Assembly: GCF_016889705.1 (NCBI RefSeq)
Contig: NZ_CP069526.1
Location: forward strand, 7,637,001 to 7,701,000
Reading direction: 5' to 3'
DNA: 64,000 nt
From: Amycolatopsis sp. FDAARGOS 1241
Lineage (GTDB): Bacteria; Actinomycetota; Actinomycetes; Mycobacteriales; Pseudonocardiaceae
Positions 1-7,552 of this stretch are shown in pieces. The notes beneath the pieces are model-generated. The model ran no database searches. It worked only from the letters and a program-made list of their open reading frames with translations, and was not told the DNA's origin. Made by a program: the position numbers and the translations under genes. Every line of letters starts with the position of its first letter. Position 1 is the first letter of the stretch.

Positions 1-661
1 TTTCGCCGAGCGTCGCGACGCGGCCCATCGGCACGTCGGCGAGCAACCGGTCGCGCGCCGCCGCCGGCATGGCGAGGACCTTGGGCGTCGCGAAGAGGCC
101 GGGCGCCACCGCGTTCACGCGCACGCCGTCGCCTCCCCACTCCGCGGCGAGCGAACGGGTCAGGCCGAGCACTCCGGCCTTCGCCGCCGCGTACGCCGCC
201 TGCCCGGGCAACCCGTCTTCGGCGGCGACGGACGACAGGAAGACGATCGCGCCGCGGGATTCCTTCAGCGCCGCGTGCGCCGCCCGGGCGACGACGAACT
301 GCGCGACGAGGTTGGCGTCCACATCGGACTTGAACGCGCCGAGCGGGAAAGTGCTGGCGCGGTGCACGGTGTCGACCACACCGGCGGCGCCGATCAGGGC
401 GTCGAGACCGCCGAGGCGTTCAGTCGCCTCGGCGACGGCCTGGGCCGCGGCGGTTTCGTCGGTCAGGTCGGCGGTGAGGTGGTCCGGCGGATGCTCGGTG
501 TCGCCGGCGTTTCCGGTGGGAGGTGCCACCCGGTCGATGCCGACCACCCGGGTTTCCGCCTGGGTCAACGCCATGACGAGCGCCTGCCCGAGCCCACCGG
601 CCGCTCCGGTGACCACCACTCGGCTGCCCGGCCGCGGAAGCGGCGACCAGTCCTGTTCCAC
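1..661 (-). CDS. SDR family oxidoreductase, cut by window edge
   Basis: Short-chain dehydrogenase/reductase: the N-terminal 220 codons are present and the C-terminus lies beyond base 1. The glycine-rich NAD(P) site reads VVVTGAAGGLGQA near residues 16-28. A GAAGVVD segment stands at the NAG position, and the active site is visible as FLSSVAAEDG followed by YAAAKAG (catalytic Ser, Tyr and Lys). The GTG at 661 is chosen because it gives a compact N-terminus and follows a purine-rich GAGGGTGGGG stretch. It is divergent from a TetR gene across 135 bp holding two palindromes, the usual layout of a repressor next to its target. Substrate cannot be read from the sequence. Confidence 0.85.
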   Translation of the reverse strand, partial: MEQDWSPLPRPGSRVVVTGAAGGLGQALVMALTQAETRVVGIDRVAPPTGNAGDTEHPPDHLTADLTDETAAAQAVAEATERLGGLDALIGAAGVVDTVHRASTFPLGAFKSDVDANLVAQFVVARAAHAALKESRGAIVFLSSVAAEDGLPGQAAYAAAKAGVLGLTRSLAAEWGGDGVRVNAVAPGLFATPKVLAMPAAARDRLLADVPMGRVATLGE

Positions 662-682
662 CCTTGCCCCACCCTCGCGTGC

Positions 683-751
683 CGATCGATTGATCGACAC
701 CCAGGTTAGCCACGCGGTGTTCGGCGCGTCAACGTGGCGATCGTACGATCG
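683..751. promoter_or_regulatory. paired palindromic operators between SDR and TetR genes
   Basis: Two related palindromes, CGATCGATTGATCG at 683-696 and the perfect CGATCGTACGATCG at 738-751, lie 55 bp apart centre to centre in the divergent promoter region. The second sits about 46 bp before the TetR start. Inference: binding sites for the adjacent TetR protein, controlling both genes. Confidence 0.6.
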
Positions 752-796
752 GCACGTTCGTCCCTCAGCTCTGCACGTCCGGTCGAGAGGAGCGCC

Positions 797-1393
797 GTGG
801 CCAGGAAGAAGAGCCTCGACGACGGGCCCGCGCTGCGCGGCCTGATCCTCGGGCGCGCGAGCGAGCTCTTCCACGAGCGCGGCTACGGCGCCACATCGAT
901 CCGGGACATCGCGGACGCCGTCGGCATCTCGTCGTCGACGATGTACCACCACTTCACCAACAAGCAGGACGTGCTGCACGCCATCGTGTCGCGGTTCATG
1001 ACCGACTTCGTCGCCGCGACCGTGCCGGTGCTGCGGGACCGTTCGCTGCCACCGGCCGAACGCATCCGCCGGACCGTGCGCCGGCACCTCGAACTGAGCG
1101 ACGACCGGCGTCCGGAGCTGCTGGTGGGCAACCCCATCCGGTACGCGCTCGACCCCGCACAGCAGGAAGAGGGCATCCGGCTGCAGACCGCCTACCACGA
1201 CGCCGTCCGCGACACGCTCGCCGAAGGCGCCGCCGCCGGCGTCTTCCGCATCGACGACGTCGCCCTCACGACCATGGCGGTACTCGACATGCTCAACGGC
1301 GTGCGCGAGTGGTTTTCCCCCGCCGGCCGGCTGAGCCGCGACGAGCTGGTGACCGCGTACGTCGCGTTGGTCGAGCGGTTGATCGGCGCCTGA
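797..1393 (+). CDS. TetR/AcrR family transcriptional regulator
   Basis: About 198 residues. The N-terminal TetR helix-turn-helix is clear: residues around 18-58 include ELFHERGYGATSIRDIADAV followed by GISSSTMYHHFTNKQDVLHA. The C-terminal half is a helical ligand and dimerisation domain with no recognisable ligand signature. The GTG at 797 is preferred over an upstream in-frame GTG at 734 because GAGAGGAG stands 4-12 nt before it and the HTH then begins at the usual distance. It is divergent from an SDR gene and probably autoregulates through the palindromes between them. A perfect hairpin follows the stop. Confidence 0.9.
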   Translation: MARKKSLDDGPALRGLILGRASELFHERGYGATSIRDIADAVGISSSTMYHHFTNKQDVLHAIVSRFMTDFVAATVPVLRDRSLPPAERIRRTVRRHLELSDDRRPELLVGNPIRYALDPAQQEEGIRLQTAYHDAVRDTLAEGAAAGVFRIDDVALTTMAVLDMLNGVREWFSPAGRLSRDELVTAYVALVERLIGA

Positions 1394-1400
1394 GCCCACG

Positions 1401-1432
1401 CGGAAAGCCCCGGCCGCGGCCGGGGCTTTCCG
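1401..1432. terminator. bidirectional hairpin terminator
   Basis: A perfect 32-bp palindrome (arms CGGAAAGCCCCGGCCG and its complement) lies between the convergent TetR and hydrolase stops. The AAAG/CTTT edges give a short T run on either strand. Position and symmetry suggest it ends transcription from both sides. Confidence 0.8.
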
Positions 1433-1445
1433 CTCGTCGCATGCG

Positions 1446-2276
1446 TTACTTGGTGGTTGCCTCAGCCGCGCTCAGGATGATGTCGGCGACCTTGTCCGGC
1501 CGCGAGACGAGCACAGCGTGCGAAGCGCCGGGCACGACGACGGTGTGGGCGCGGGCGCGCTGGGCCATCCACTCCTGCGCCGCCGGCGGGATGTTCTTGT
1601 CACCGGTCGGGATCAGGCTCCACGACGGGATGTTCTTCCACGCGCCCGGACCCGAGGCCTCGTCGAGCGCCGCCGCGGTGATCGGCCGCTGCTCGACGGC
1701 CATGAGGCGCGCCTGAGCCGGCGGGACGTCGGCCGCGAACTGCTTCGGGAACAGGTCCTGCTTCACGTAGAGGTCGGTCTCGCCGCCGGGGAGGGCGACC
1801 TGCTGGAGCGTGTCACCGAGCGTGCTGCCCGGGAACTTGGCGGACAGCCCACCGGCGGACTCGCCCTGGTCGGGAAGGAAGGCCGCGATGTAGACCAGCG
1901 CCTGCACCTTGGGGTCGTTCAGCGCCGCGGTGCTGATCACCGAGCCGCCGTAGGAGTGACCGACGAGCACGACGGGCCCGTCCACGCTGTCCACCAGCGC
2001 CTTGATGTAGGCCCCGTCGGACGCGACCCCGCGCAACGGGTTGGCGGCCGCGATCACGGAGTAGCCGCGCCGCTCGAGCCGCTCGACCTCGCCGTTCCAG
2101 CTCGAGGCGTCGGCGAACGCGCCGTGGACCAGCACGATCGTCGGTTTCACCTTGTGGTTGCCCTGCGCTTCCTTTTGCTGCGGCGCCGCCGACGAAGGCA
2201 CTGCAGCAAACACGGCGGCCGCGGCCAACGCGACGGTGGCGGCGGCGATCTTGGTGAGGCGGGTCCGGGTACGCAT
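1446..2276 (-). CDS. secreted alpha/beta hydrolase
   Basis: About 276 residues. It starts MRTRTRLTK, followed by an Ala-rich hydrophobic segment and a likely signal-peptidase site near PSSAAPQ (residues 25-32), so it is probably exported. The mature part has the alpha/beta-hydrolase order: oxyanion strand VLVHGAFADASSW, nucleophile elbow GHSYGG (Ser), and GASHAVLVSRPDKV carrying the catalytic His; the acid is probably the Asp in IPTGDKN. The ATG at 2276 is preceded by AAGGAG; a longer frame to 2342 lacks such a site and would bury the signal peptide. Substrate unknown. An operator-like palindrome lies about 58 bp upstream. Confidence 0.88.
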   Translation of the reverse strand: MRTRTRLTKIAAATVALAAAAVFAAVPSSAAPQQKEAQGNHKVKPTIVLVHGAFADASSWNGEVERLERRGYSVIAAANPLRGVASDGAYIKALVDSVDGPVVLVGHSYGGSVISTAALNDPKVQALVYIAAFLPDQGESAGGLSAKFPGSTLGDTLQQVALPGGETDLYVKQDLFPKQFAADVPPAQARLMAVEQRPITAAALDEASGPGAWKNIPSWSLIPTGDKNIPPAAQEWMAQRARAHTVVVPGASHAVLVSRPDKVADIILSAAEATTK

Positions 2277-2333
2277 CTCTGGCTCCTTGTGAAGTGCGGT
2301 GAAGTTCAGGCTTCTCGCTTGCCTCTGAAGAGT

Positions 2334-2361
2334 ACAACTCAATTGTGCGCAATCAAGTTGT
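2334..2361. promoter_or_regulatory. 28-bp inverted repeat in hydrolase promoter
   Basis: Arms ACAACT (2334-2339) and AGTTGT (2356-2361) enclose a partly symmetric AATTG/CAAT core. An outer AGAGT/ACTCT pair extends the symmetry with a 2-bp offset. The site is AT-rich against a GC-rich background and lies between the hydrolase start and a plus-strand gene. It resembles the AT-rich palindromes used by MarR-type regulators; which protein binds is not known. Confidence 0.5.
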
Positions 2362-2489
2362 CCACTCTGAGATGTGGATCATCCTTATTCGAGGAATAAC
2401 CCAGCCCTGGCAGCAGATGTGCGACACACTCGACAGCAGAGTCCGAAGGGCACGAACCCGGCACGTTCTGGCTGCTGCTGCCTCTCCTC

Positions 2490-2936
2490 GTGCTGACGGT
2501 GTCGCTCCTGCTTCACCGGTCCACTCGCGCGGCCGGAGGTCTGCTCGTGGCCGCGGTGTTGCCGACGTACGTGACGTACGCCGTGTCGAGGCCGACGATG
2601 GACTACCTCGACCGCTTCGCCGACCACGGTGTTCCGGTCATCACGAACGCCCGGCCGACCGTCGTGATCATCACCGCGCCGAGCCCGCAGGTGCACGACG
2701 TCCGCTACGGCGTGCGCAGCCTCGAAGCCGCGGCCGGGTACGAGGAGGTCACCGCCGTGGCGATGCGCGGCAACTACTACCAGACGATCTGGGTGCTGCC
2801 CGAGTGGGCAGCCACCGTGCGCGACCACGTGAACGCGGCGGTCGCGCAAGCCGCGCCCGCCAACGACCCCGGCCGCTACGACGAAACCGTCGGCCGCCGG
2901 CTCGACCGGTTCAAGGCCCAGCTGCCGGGGTCCTGA
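2490..2936 (+). CDS. small membrane-anchored protein of unknown function
   Basis: About 148 residues from GTG 2490. Two hydrophobic stretches at the N-terminus (LTVSLLL and AAGGLLVAAVLPTYVTYAV) precede a soluble domain with VVIITAPSPQVHDVRYGV and NYYQTIWVLPEWAATVRDHV. I recognise no family. The frame is open back to 2400 without an ATG, GTG or TTG, and the upstream residues (FWLLLPLL) also look like membrane segment. The true start may therefore be non-canonical, or the 5' end is damaged. No ribosome-binding site is visible before 2490. Confidence 0.55.
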   Translation: MLTVSLLLHRSTRAAGGLLVAAVLPTYVTYAVSRPTMDYLDRFADHGVPVITNARPTVVIITAPSPQVHDVRYGVRSLEAAAGYEEVTAVAMRGNYYQTIWVLPEWAATVRDHVNAAVAQAAPANDPGRYDETVGRRLDRFKAQLPGS

Positions 2937-2945
2937 CCCGGCGGC

Positions 2946-3614
2946 TCAGCCGAGCTGAGCCTCGAACTCCGGATTCAGCGACGCGGCCGGCACCAGCGCG
3001 TGGCGCACCGCCAGGGCCGCGGCCTCCAGGCGGGAGTGGACCCCCAGCTTCACCAGCACGCCCTGGACGTGGCTGCGCACCGTCGCGGTCGACACGCCAA
3101 GGCGGCGCGCCATGGTCTCCGTGGTGTTGCCGTCGATGAGCATCGCGAGGCACTGGCGTTCGCGGGTGGTGAGAAAGCGTTCGCGCAGGTCGACCTCGTG
3201 CGAGCGTTCCGCGGCGGGCTCGGCGGTGCGGGCGGGGACGTCGACGTGGGTTTCGCCGGCCACGACGCGGCCGATGGCGCTGATGAGATGCTCCACGCCG
3301 CGCGTCTTGTGCACGTAGCCGGCCGCGCCGGAGCGCAGGGCGTCGGCCACCGCGAGGTTGCCGGGGCTGGCGGTGAGCATGATGACCTTCGTCCTCGGGC
3401 TGGCGTGCAGCGTCGCCGCGACACCGTCTTCCACTGGGCCCTCGCCGAAGTTGCGGTCGAGCAGGCAGACATCCGGGCGCGCGCCGCGCACCTGGTCCAC
3501 CACCTCCGCGAGGGTGCGGCCCGTGCCCACCACCCGCATCCCGTTCCGCTCCAGCAGCCCGGCCAGGGCGTCCAGAAAAACCTTGTGATCGTCACCGAGG
3601 ACGATGCTCGTCAT
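2946..3614 (-). CDS. NarL/FixJ-type response regulator
   Basis: 222 residues. Receiver domain with the acidic pair GDDH near residue 8, phospho-acceptor Asp in CLLDRNF, Thr in MLTAS and Lys in VHKT, so all conserved positions are present. The C-terminal LuxR-type HTH runs LTTRERQCLAMLIDGNTTET to STATVRSHVQGVLVKLGVHS. The start ATG at 3614 overlaps the stop of the upstream kinase gene by 4 nt, which implies translational coupling and a cognate pair. Targets are not known; the neighbouring deacetylase and lipoprotein genes are plausible. Confidence 0.93.
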   Translation of the reverse strand: MTSIVLGDDHKVFLDALAGLLERNGMRVVGTGRTLAEVVDQVRGARPDVCLLDRNFGEGPVEDGVAATLHASPRTKVIMLTASPGNLAVADALRSGAAGYVHKTRGVEHLISAIGRVVAGETHVDVPARTAEPAAERSHEVDLRERFLTTRERQCLAMLIDGNTTETMARRLGVSTATVRSHVQGVLVKLGVHSRLEAAALAVRHALVPAASLNPEFEAQLG

Positions 3615-4246
3615 GGATGTTCCTCCCCTTCACTTTTCCGGCTGGGGAAGACGATCCGCACGCAAGTGCCCGCCGGCTCGCCCGGACCGACCAGCGTCTG
3701 CGCGCCGCAGGACTCGGCCAGCCGCGCGACCGTCGCCAGGCCCAGCGACGCCGTGCCCGGCGGGATGCGCCCGAACCCGGGCCCGTCGTCCGAGATCGAC
3801 ACGGTGACCGGCGAGTTGGCCGTGAGCTCCACGCGCACGTGGCCGCCATCACCGGCGGCCCGCACCGCGTTGCCGAGCACGTTGGCCAGGATCCGCCACA
3901 GGACCGTGCTGTCCGCACGGACCGCGGCTGCGGCACCGTCCACGAGCACCACCGACGACCGGCTGACCCGATCGGTCAGCTTCACCAGCTGCGCCAGCAA
4001 CGGCCGCAGCTGCACGACCTCCGCGTGCGTCTCGGCGGCCAGCGCGTGGGCGACGAGCGTGCGCAGGCGCACGACCTGCTCGCCGATCAATCCCGCCCCG
4101 GCCAGATCCTTGAATTCCGCCTCGACCAGGTAGGTCAGTGTCGTGATCTCGTGGCCGAGATCGTGCAGCACTCCCCACAGGGCCTCGACGGTTCGGTCCT
4201 CGCTTCGGCGCCCGGTGCCCGCGCGACGTTCCGGCACGGATTCCAT
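3611..4246 (-). CDS. sensor-less histidine kinase
   Basis: 211 residues, cytoplasmic, with no membrane segment or sensor domain. LHDLGHEITTLTYLVEAE near residues 28-45 looks like a dimerisation/phospho-acceptor helix with the candidate His. The HATPase region shows an N box NVLGNAVRAAGDGG, G1 box DDGPGFG and G2-like GLATVARLAE. It is followed directly by its response regulator (ATGA overlap). The length suggests it relies on another protein for signal input. Function as a kinase is inferred from the motifs. Confidence 0.87.
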   Translation of the reverse strand: MESVPERRAGTGRRSEDRTVEALWGVLHDLGHEITTLTYLVEAEFKDLAGAGLIGEQVVRLRTLVAHALAAETHAEVVQLRPLLAQLVKLTDRVSRSSVVLVDGAAAAVRADSTVLWRILANVLGNAVRAAGDGGHVRVELTANSPVTVSISDDGPGFGRIPPGTASLGLATVARLAESCGAQTLVGPGEPAGTCVRIVFPSRKSEGEEHP

Positions 4247-4344
4247 GGCCTTTTCCCCCGCCTTTACTTCCCCGACCGAGAGAAGTCGTCCGCGATCTTG
4301 GGCGCGTTACTCGTGATGAGACGGTGATCGGAAACGGCCGGTTA

Positions 4345-5169
4345 TCACCTCTCGTGCGTGACACCGCTCGTGGTGACGACGATCTGCCACGGACCGGGTG
4401 GCACGTCGGCGGCGTCGGAGAACTGCCAGTCCACCCGATCATCCTCCCCGTTGAGGTCGGTGAACCCGAGGCAGCCGTTCAGCGCAGGTGACACGTCCAG
4501 ACCGGCGCCGTTGAACCGATGGTTCGCGGGCCGGGCGTCGTCGGAACCGAACACGTACCGGGCGTCGTCGTACCGGCCGGGGCCGGCGTCCTGGATCTGC
4601 CCGTAGCAGATCCTGCCCTCGTTGCGAATGCGAACCCAGCGATTTTTCAGGAGACTGAAGGTGGGCTCGGAAATTCGCGCGGAATAGTACTCTTCGTGCG
4701 CCCACGGCACCACCTGGGTGCGTTGCCGGCGTGCCGTCTCGTTACCCACATCGTCGAAAGGAAGGTCGAGGTAGAACGGATTCTCGCGTGGGACCACGTG
4801 AATGGGGAAGAATCCGTTGGACGCCGTCCGCCGTTCGGTCTCGCAGTTTCCGGCGACGACGACGCCGTCGCAGCCGCCGTAGTGCTCCAGCCAGCGGTCG
4901 TCGTACGCGGACTGGACCTGGCTGCCGTCCTCGGCGTCCGGGTCGAACACCTCCCCGACCCAGAAGGTCGTCGCGACGATTCCCGTGTGCCACGGATACC
5001 TCTGCTGCGAAGGCTGCACGGCCGGCGCGCCCGCCCGGGGGGTGTGGACGGGCGCGCCGGTGCAGGATGCGGTGATCAACACGGCCGCCAGACCCCACAC
5101 CGCATACCTGACCCGGGCCGCTGCCCGGCGGCTCCAGCTGGGCAGCGACGATGGGTGGACCTCAGTCAC
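4345..5169 (-). CDS. probable lipoprotein with double-psi beta-barrel-like domain
   Basis: 274 residues. The N-terminus carries basic residues, a hydrophobic stretch AVWGLAAVLITAS and then Cys in ASCTG, a weak lipobox. The C-terminal half has RWVRIRNEGRICYGQIQDAGPG, then GAGLDVSPALNGCLGF, a pattern resembling RlpA/expansin-type double-psi beta-barrels (the AGLDVSPA element). Residues before it contain YDDRWLEHYGGCDGV. The ATG at 5169 overlaps the stop of the deacetylase gene by 8 nt, so the two are co-transcribed and probably act together at the cell surface. The fold assignment is tentative. Confidence 0.7.
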   Translation of the reverse strand: MTEVHPSSLPSWSRRAAARVRYAVWGLAAVLITASCTGAPVHTPRAGAPAVQPSQQRYPWHTGIVATTFWVGEVFDPDAEDGSQVQSAYDDRWLEHYGGCDGVVVAGNCETERRTASNGFFPIHVVPRENPFYLDLPFDDVGNETARRQRTQVVPWAHEEYYSARISEPTFSLLKNRWVRIRNEGRICYGQIQDAGPGRYDDARYVFGSDDARPANHRFNGAGLDVSPALNGCLGFTDLNGEDDRVDWQFSDAADVPPGPWQIVVTTSGVTHER

Positions 5170-6679
5170 CTGGCTCCACGGGAGCGATGACCTGGCCCGG
5201 CTTCGACGGAACCAGCGGTTTCGCGTGCTTGCCGAACACGCCTGCCTTCACCGAGTTGCGGCTCGGCACCGCGAACCGCCGCGGACTCGTGGGCGACGCC
5301 TGGATGGCCGCCGCCGCGGCAGCGCCCGAACCCGCGGTGAACGAGTAGTCGTCGGTGGTCACGGAACCGTTGGCGATGAGCGCGAGGCCGAAGCTCAGCC
5401 CGACCGCGCCCGCGGGCGCCGGCGGGGTGGTGAACGTGCCCTGCGTCCAACCCGGCGCCGCGTCGAGCCACGGACCGGACGTCCAGTACTGCCAGAAGCC
5501 CTGCGTGTTGCGGTAGTACAGCGCGAACTGCGTGATCGCCGTGGACTTGTACCAGACGCCGACGGTGTACGTGCTGCCTGCGGTCACCGTGGGCGTGCAA
5601 GCGCCCAGGTCGAACGTCGGCAGGAGCTTCGCGTCACCGTCCGTGTAGCCGGTGACGTCGAGCCGCTCGGCGTACGTTCCGGTGTGCGCGTCGGTGGTGC
5701 GCGTCCACGTCGGCGTGTTGGCGCCGTAGCCACCCGGCATGTAGCAGTCGGGGAACCCCGTGCCGCTCGTCGAGCTCTCGAGCGAGGTGTTGGCCAGCGT
5801 CGTGTTCGTCGACGCCGGTGCGGTCACGATGGGTTTCACCGCGCCGCCGATGACCTGGTTGATGGTCTTCACCGTCGTGCCCACGCTCGTGCGTGTGGAC
5901 AGCCACGACAGGAACTGGTCGAGCCGCGTGGTCGGGATCGACAGCTCATCGCACCCCGTGCCGTCGCAGACGTGGTGGAAGGTGAACGTCAGCAGCCCGC
6001 CGATGTTCTCGGCCGCGGTGACCGCGCTCTGCATCTGCTCCAGGGTCCAGGTGTTGTCGTCCTCGTCGAGGGCGCGCAGCTCGAACGCGTCGCGGGGCGG
6101 CGTCGTCTCGGCAGCGGGACAGCCGGCGCAGCCGTGCGCCGAAGCGATGTCGCCGAGTCCGCGGGCGCTGTTGTACCCGCACGTGCGCGCCGTGTTCTTC
6201 ACCGTGGTGTTCAGCGACGCGTACGGGTACGCGAAGCTCGTGACGGAAAAGCCCATGCCGGCCAGCGCCGCGCGGTCGTTGCAGATCTGCCGCTTCGCCT
6301 CGTCGGCGGGCACCGTGGCGAGGTCGGGGTGCGTGACGGTGTGTCCACCGATCTCGTGCCCGGCACCGGCGATCGTCTGCAGGTCGGCCTGGGTGAGGTA
6401 GCCGGGCGCGCCGACCGAACCGCTGATGATGTAGAAGGTGCCCTTCATGTTGTACTTCTGCAGGATCGGCAGCGCGTTCAGCTGGTCCGCGTTGCCGTCG
6501 TCGAACGTGAGGCTCACGGCGAGCGGCCTCGCGAGCGACGCGGAAGCCGTGGAGCTCTCCGCCGCCAGCGCGGGCAGCACGCACAGCAGCGCGGCCGCGC
6601 AGACCGCGAGCTTCGTGCGCGCCCGCCGGAAGTCGAAGCCCCCGCGGGGCTTGCGGTGTTTCCGCCTTCTTCTTTGCAT
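5162..6679 (-). CDS. secreted polysaccharide deacetylase (NodB family, CE4) with C-terminal carbohydrate-binding-like region
   Basis: 505 residues. A basic N-terminus (MQRRRRKHRKPRG) and hydrophobic segment near residues 23-40 indicate export. The NodB domain follows with motif 1 LTFDDGNADQ, motif 2 HTVTHPD (metal-binding His pair) and motif 3-like FAYPYAS. A late HH pair in FTFHHVCDGTG gives the usual C-terminal His. From about residue 310 a beta-rich region (GSTYTVGVWYKS, WLDAAPGWTQGTF) resembles a carbohydrate-binding module. CE4 enzymes remove N- or O-acetyl groups from chitin-like glycans, peptidoglycan or PNAG. It is divergent from a polymer-biosynthesis operon, which suggests it processes that polymer. 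Confidence 0.92.
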   Translation of the reverse strand: MQRRRRKHRKPRGGFDFRRARTKLAVCAAALLCVLPALAAESSTASASLARPLAVSLTFDDGNADQLNALPILQKYNMKGTFYIISGSVGAPGYLTQADLQTIAGAGHEIGGHTVTHPDLATVPADEAKRQICNDRAALAGMGFSVTSFAYPYASLNTTVKNTARTCGYNSARGLGDIASAHGCAGCPAAETTPPRDAFELRALDEDDNTWTLEQMQSAVTAAENIGGLLTFTFHHVCDGTGCDELSIPTTRLDQFLSWLSTRTSVGTTVKTINQVIGGAVKPIVTAPASTNTTLANTSLESSTSGTGFPDCYMPGGYGANTPTWTRTTDAHTGTYAERLDVTGYTDGDAKLLPTFDLGACTPTVTAGSTYTVGVWYKSTAITQFALYYRNTQGFWQYWTSGPWLDAAPGWTQGTFTTPPAPAGAVGLSFGLALIANGSVTTDDYSFTAGSGAAAAAAIQASPTSPRRFAVPSRNSVKAGVFGKHAKPLVPSKPGQVIAPVEPGD

Positions 6680-6767
6680 GGGTGGCCACCAATAGCTCGG
6701 GGATTCCTGAACCGACCGTATTGTCCAGACCGCGGCACCGGATCCCCCTCCGAGACGAGGCCACCTA

Positions 6768-6779
6768 CCGCAAATGCGG
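6768..6779. promoter_or_regulatory. short palindrome in divergent promoter region
   Basis: CCGCAAATGCGG (5-bp arms) lies between the deacetylase start (6679) and the response-regulator start (6860). It is the only symmetric element I see in this 180-bp region, which must hold promoters for both operons. Inference only. Confidence 0.35.
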
Positions 6780-6859
6780 GATCTCCGTCATCTGCATGAG
6801 TCCGCTTTCGCACAGCTGGCTGAGGACAAGCCGGTGCGCGCGCTGCTTTGCTGTGCGGC

Positions 6860-7552
6860 GTGGACATCACCCGCCTCTTCCTGATCGAAGACCACCTCAT
6901 GGTGGCCGACGTGCTCACGTCGAGCCTCGCCACCGTGCCGTGGCTCAGGGTGGTCGGCACCCGGTCCGCCACGGACCCGGCGTTGCGCCCCGCGCTTTCG
7001 GCGCAGCAACCGGACGTGGTGACCGTCGAACTGCAGTCGCTCACCGACGTGCGTGAGCGGATCCGCACTTGGCGCGAAGCGGCACCAGCCGCGTGTTTCG
7101 TGGCGCTCACCGCGAGCCGGGATCGGGAGCTCGCGGTGAGCGCGGCCCACGCGGGGATCAACACCTGGATCCCCAAGGAGAGCTCGCTCGAAGACCTGCT
7201 CGACCGCGTCCGCGGCGCCCGCGCAGGGCACGCGTGGTACCCGCCGGAGCTGCTGGCCGCGCTGTTCGACCGGCTGCGCCGCGACGGTGCGGCACCGCGC
7301 CGGACCGGGTCGAGCCCCCTCGACGTATTGAGCGGGCGCGAACTCGAAGTGCTGGTCGCGATGGTCGACGGCGACCGCAGCGACCAGATCGCGGCGCGGC
7401 TTCAGCTTTCCCGTCACACCGTGCGCACGCACACCCGAAACCTGTTCCGCAAGCTGAAAGTCCACAGCGGACTGGAAGTCGTGAAGATCGCCCGAGCCGC
7501 CGGCATCGAGCCCACCGGCCAGACGCCGGCCCGGAAAGGGGAACTCCCTTGA
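6860..7552 (+). CDS. LuxR-type response regulator with Glu at the phospho-acceptor position
   Basis: About 230 residues from GTG 6860 (TTG 6848 is an alternative; neither has a strong ribosome-binding site). The receiver keeps the acidic residues of LIEDH, Thr of ALTAS and Lys of WIPKES. The strand that normally reads DVVLLDLxMP here reads DVVTVELQSL, so the phosphorylated Asp is Glu. The HTH is intact: LSGRELEVLVAMVDGDRSDQ to SRHTVRTHTRNLFRKLKVHS. The gene heads the polymer operon and its TGA overlaps a TTG start of the next gene. Inference: a phosphorylation-independent, possibly constitutively active regulator of the locus. Confidence 0.88.
   Translation: MDITRLFLIEDHLMVADVLTSSLATVPWLRVVGTRSATDPALRPALSAQQPDVVTVELQSLTDVRERIRTWREAAPAACFVALTASRDRELAVSAAHAGINTWIPKESSLEDLLDRVRGARAGHAWYPPELLAALFDRLRRDGAAPRRTGSSPLDVLSGRELEVLVAMVDGDRSDQIAARLQLSRHTVRTHTRNLFRKLKVHSGLEVVKIARAAGIEPTGQTPARKGELP

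Noticed and set aside
4985..6799. Long plus-strand reading frame over the deacetylase and lipoprotein genes
   Set aside because: Arg/Gly/Val-rich translation with no motifs; it is the antisense of two well-supported genes.
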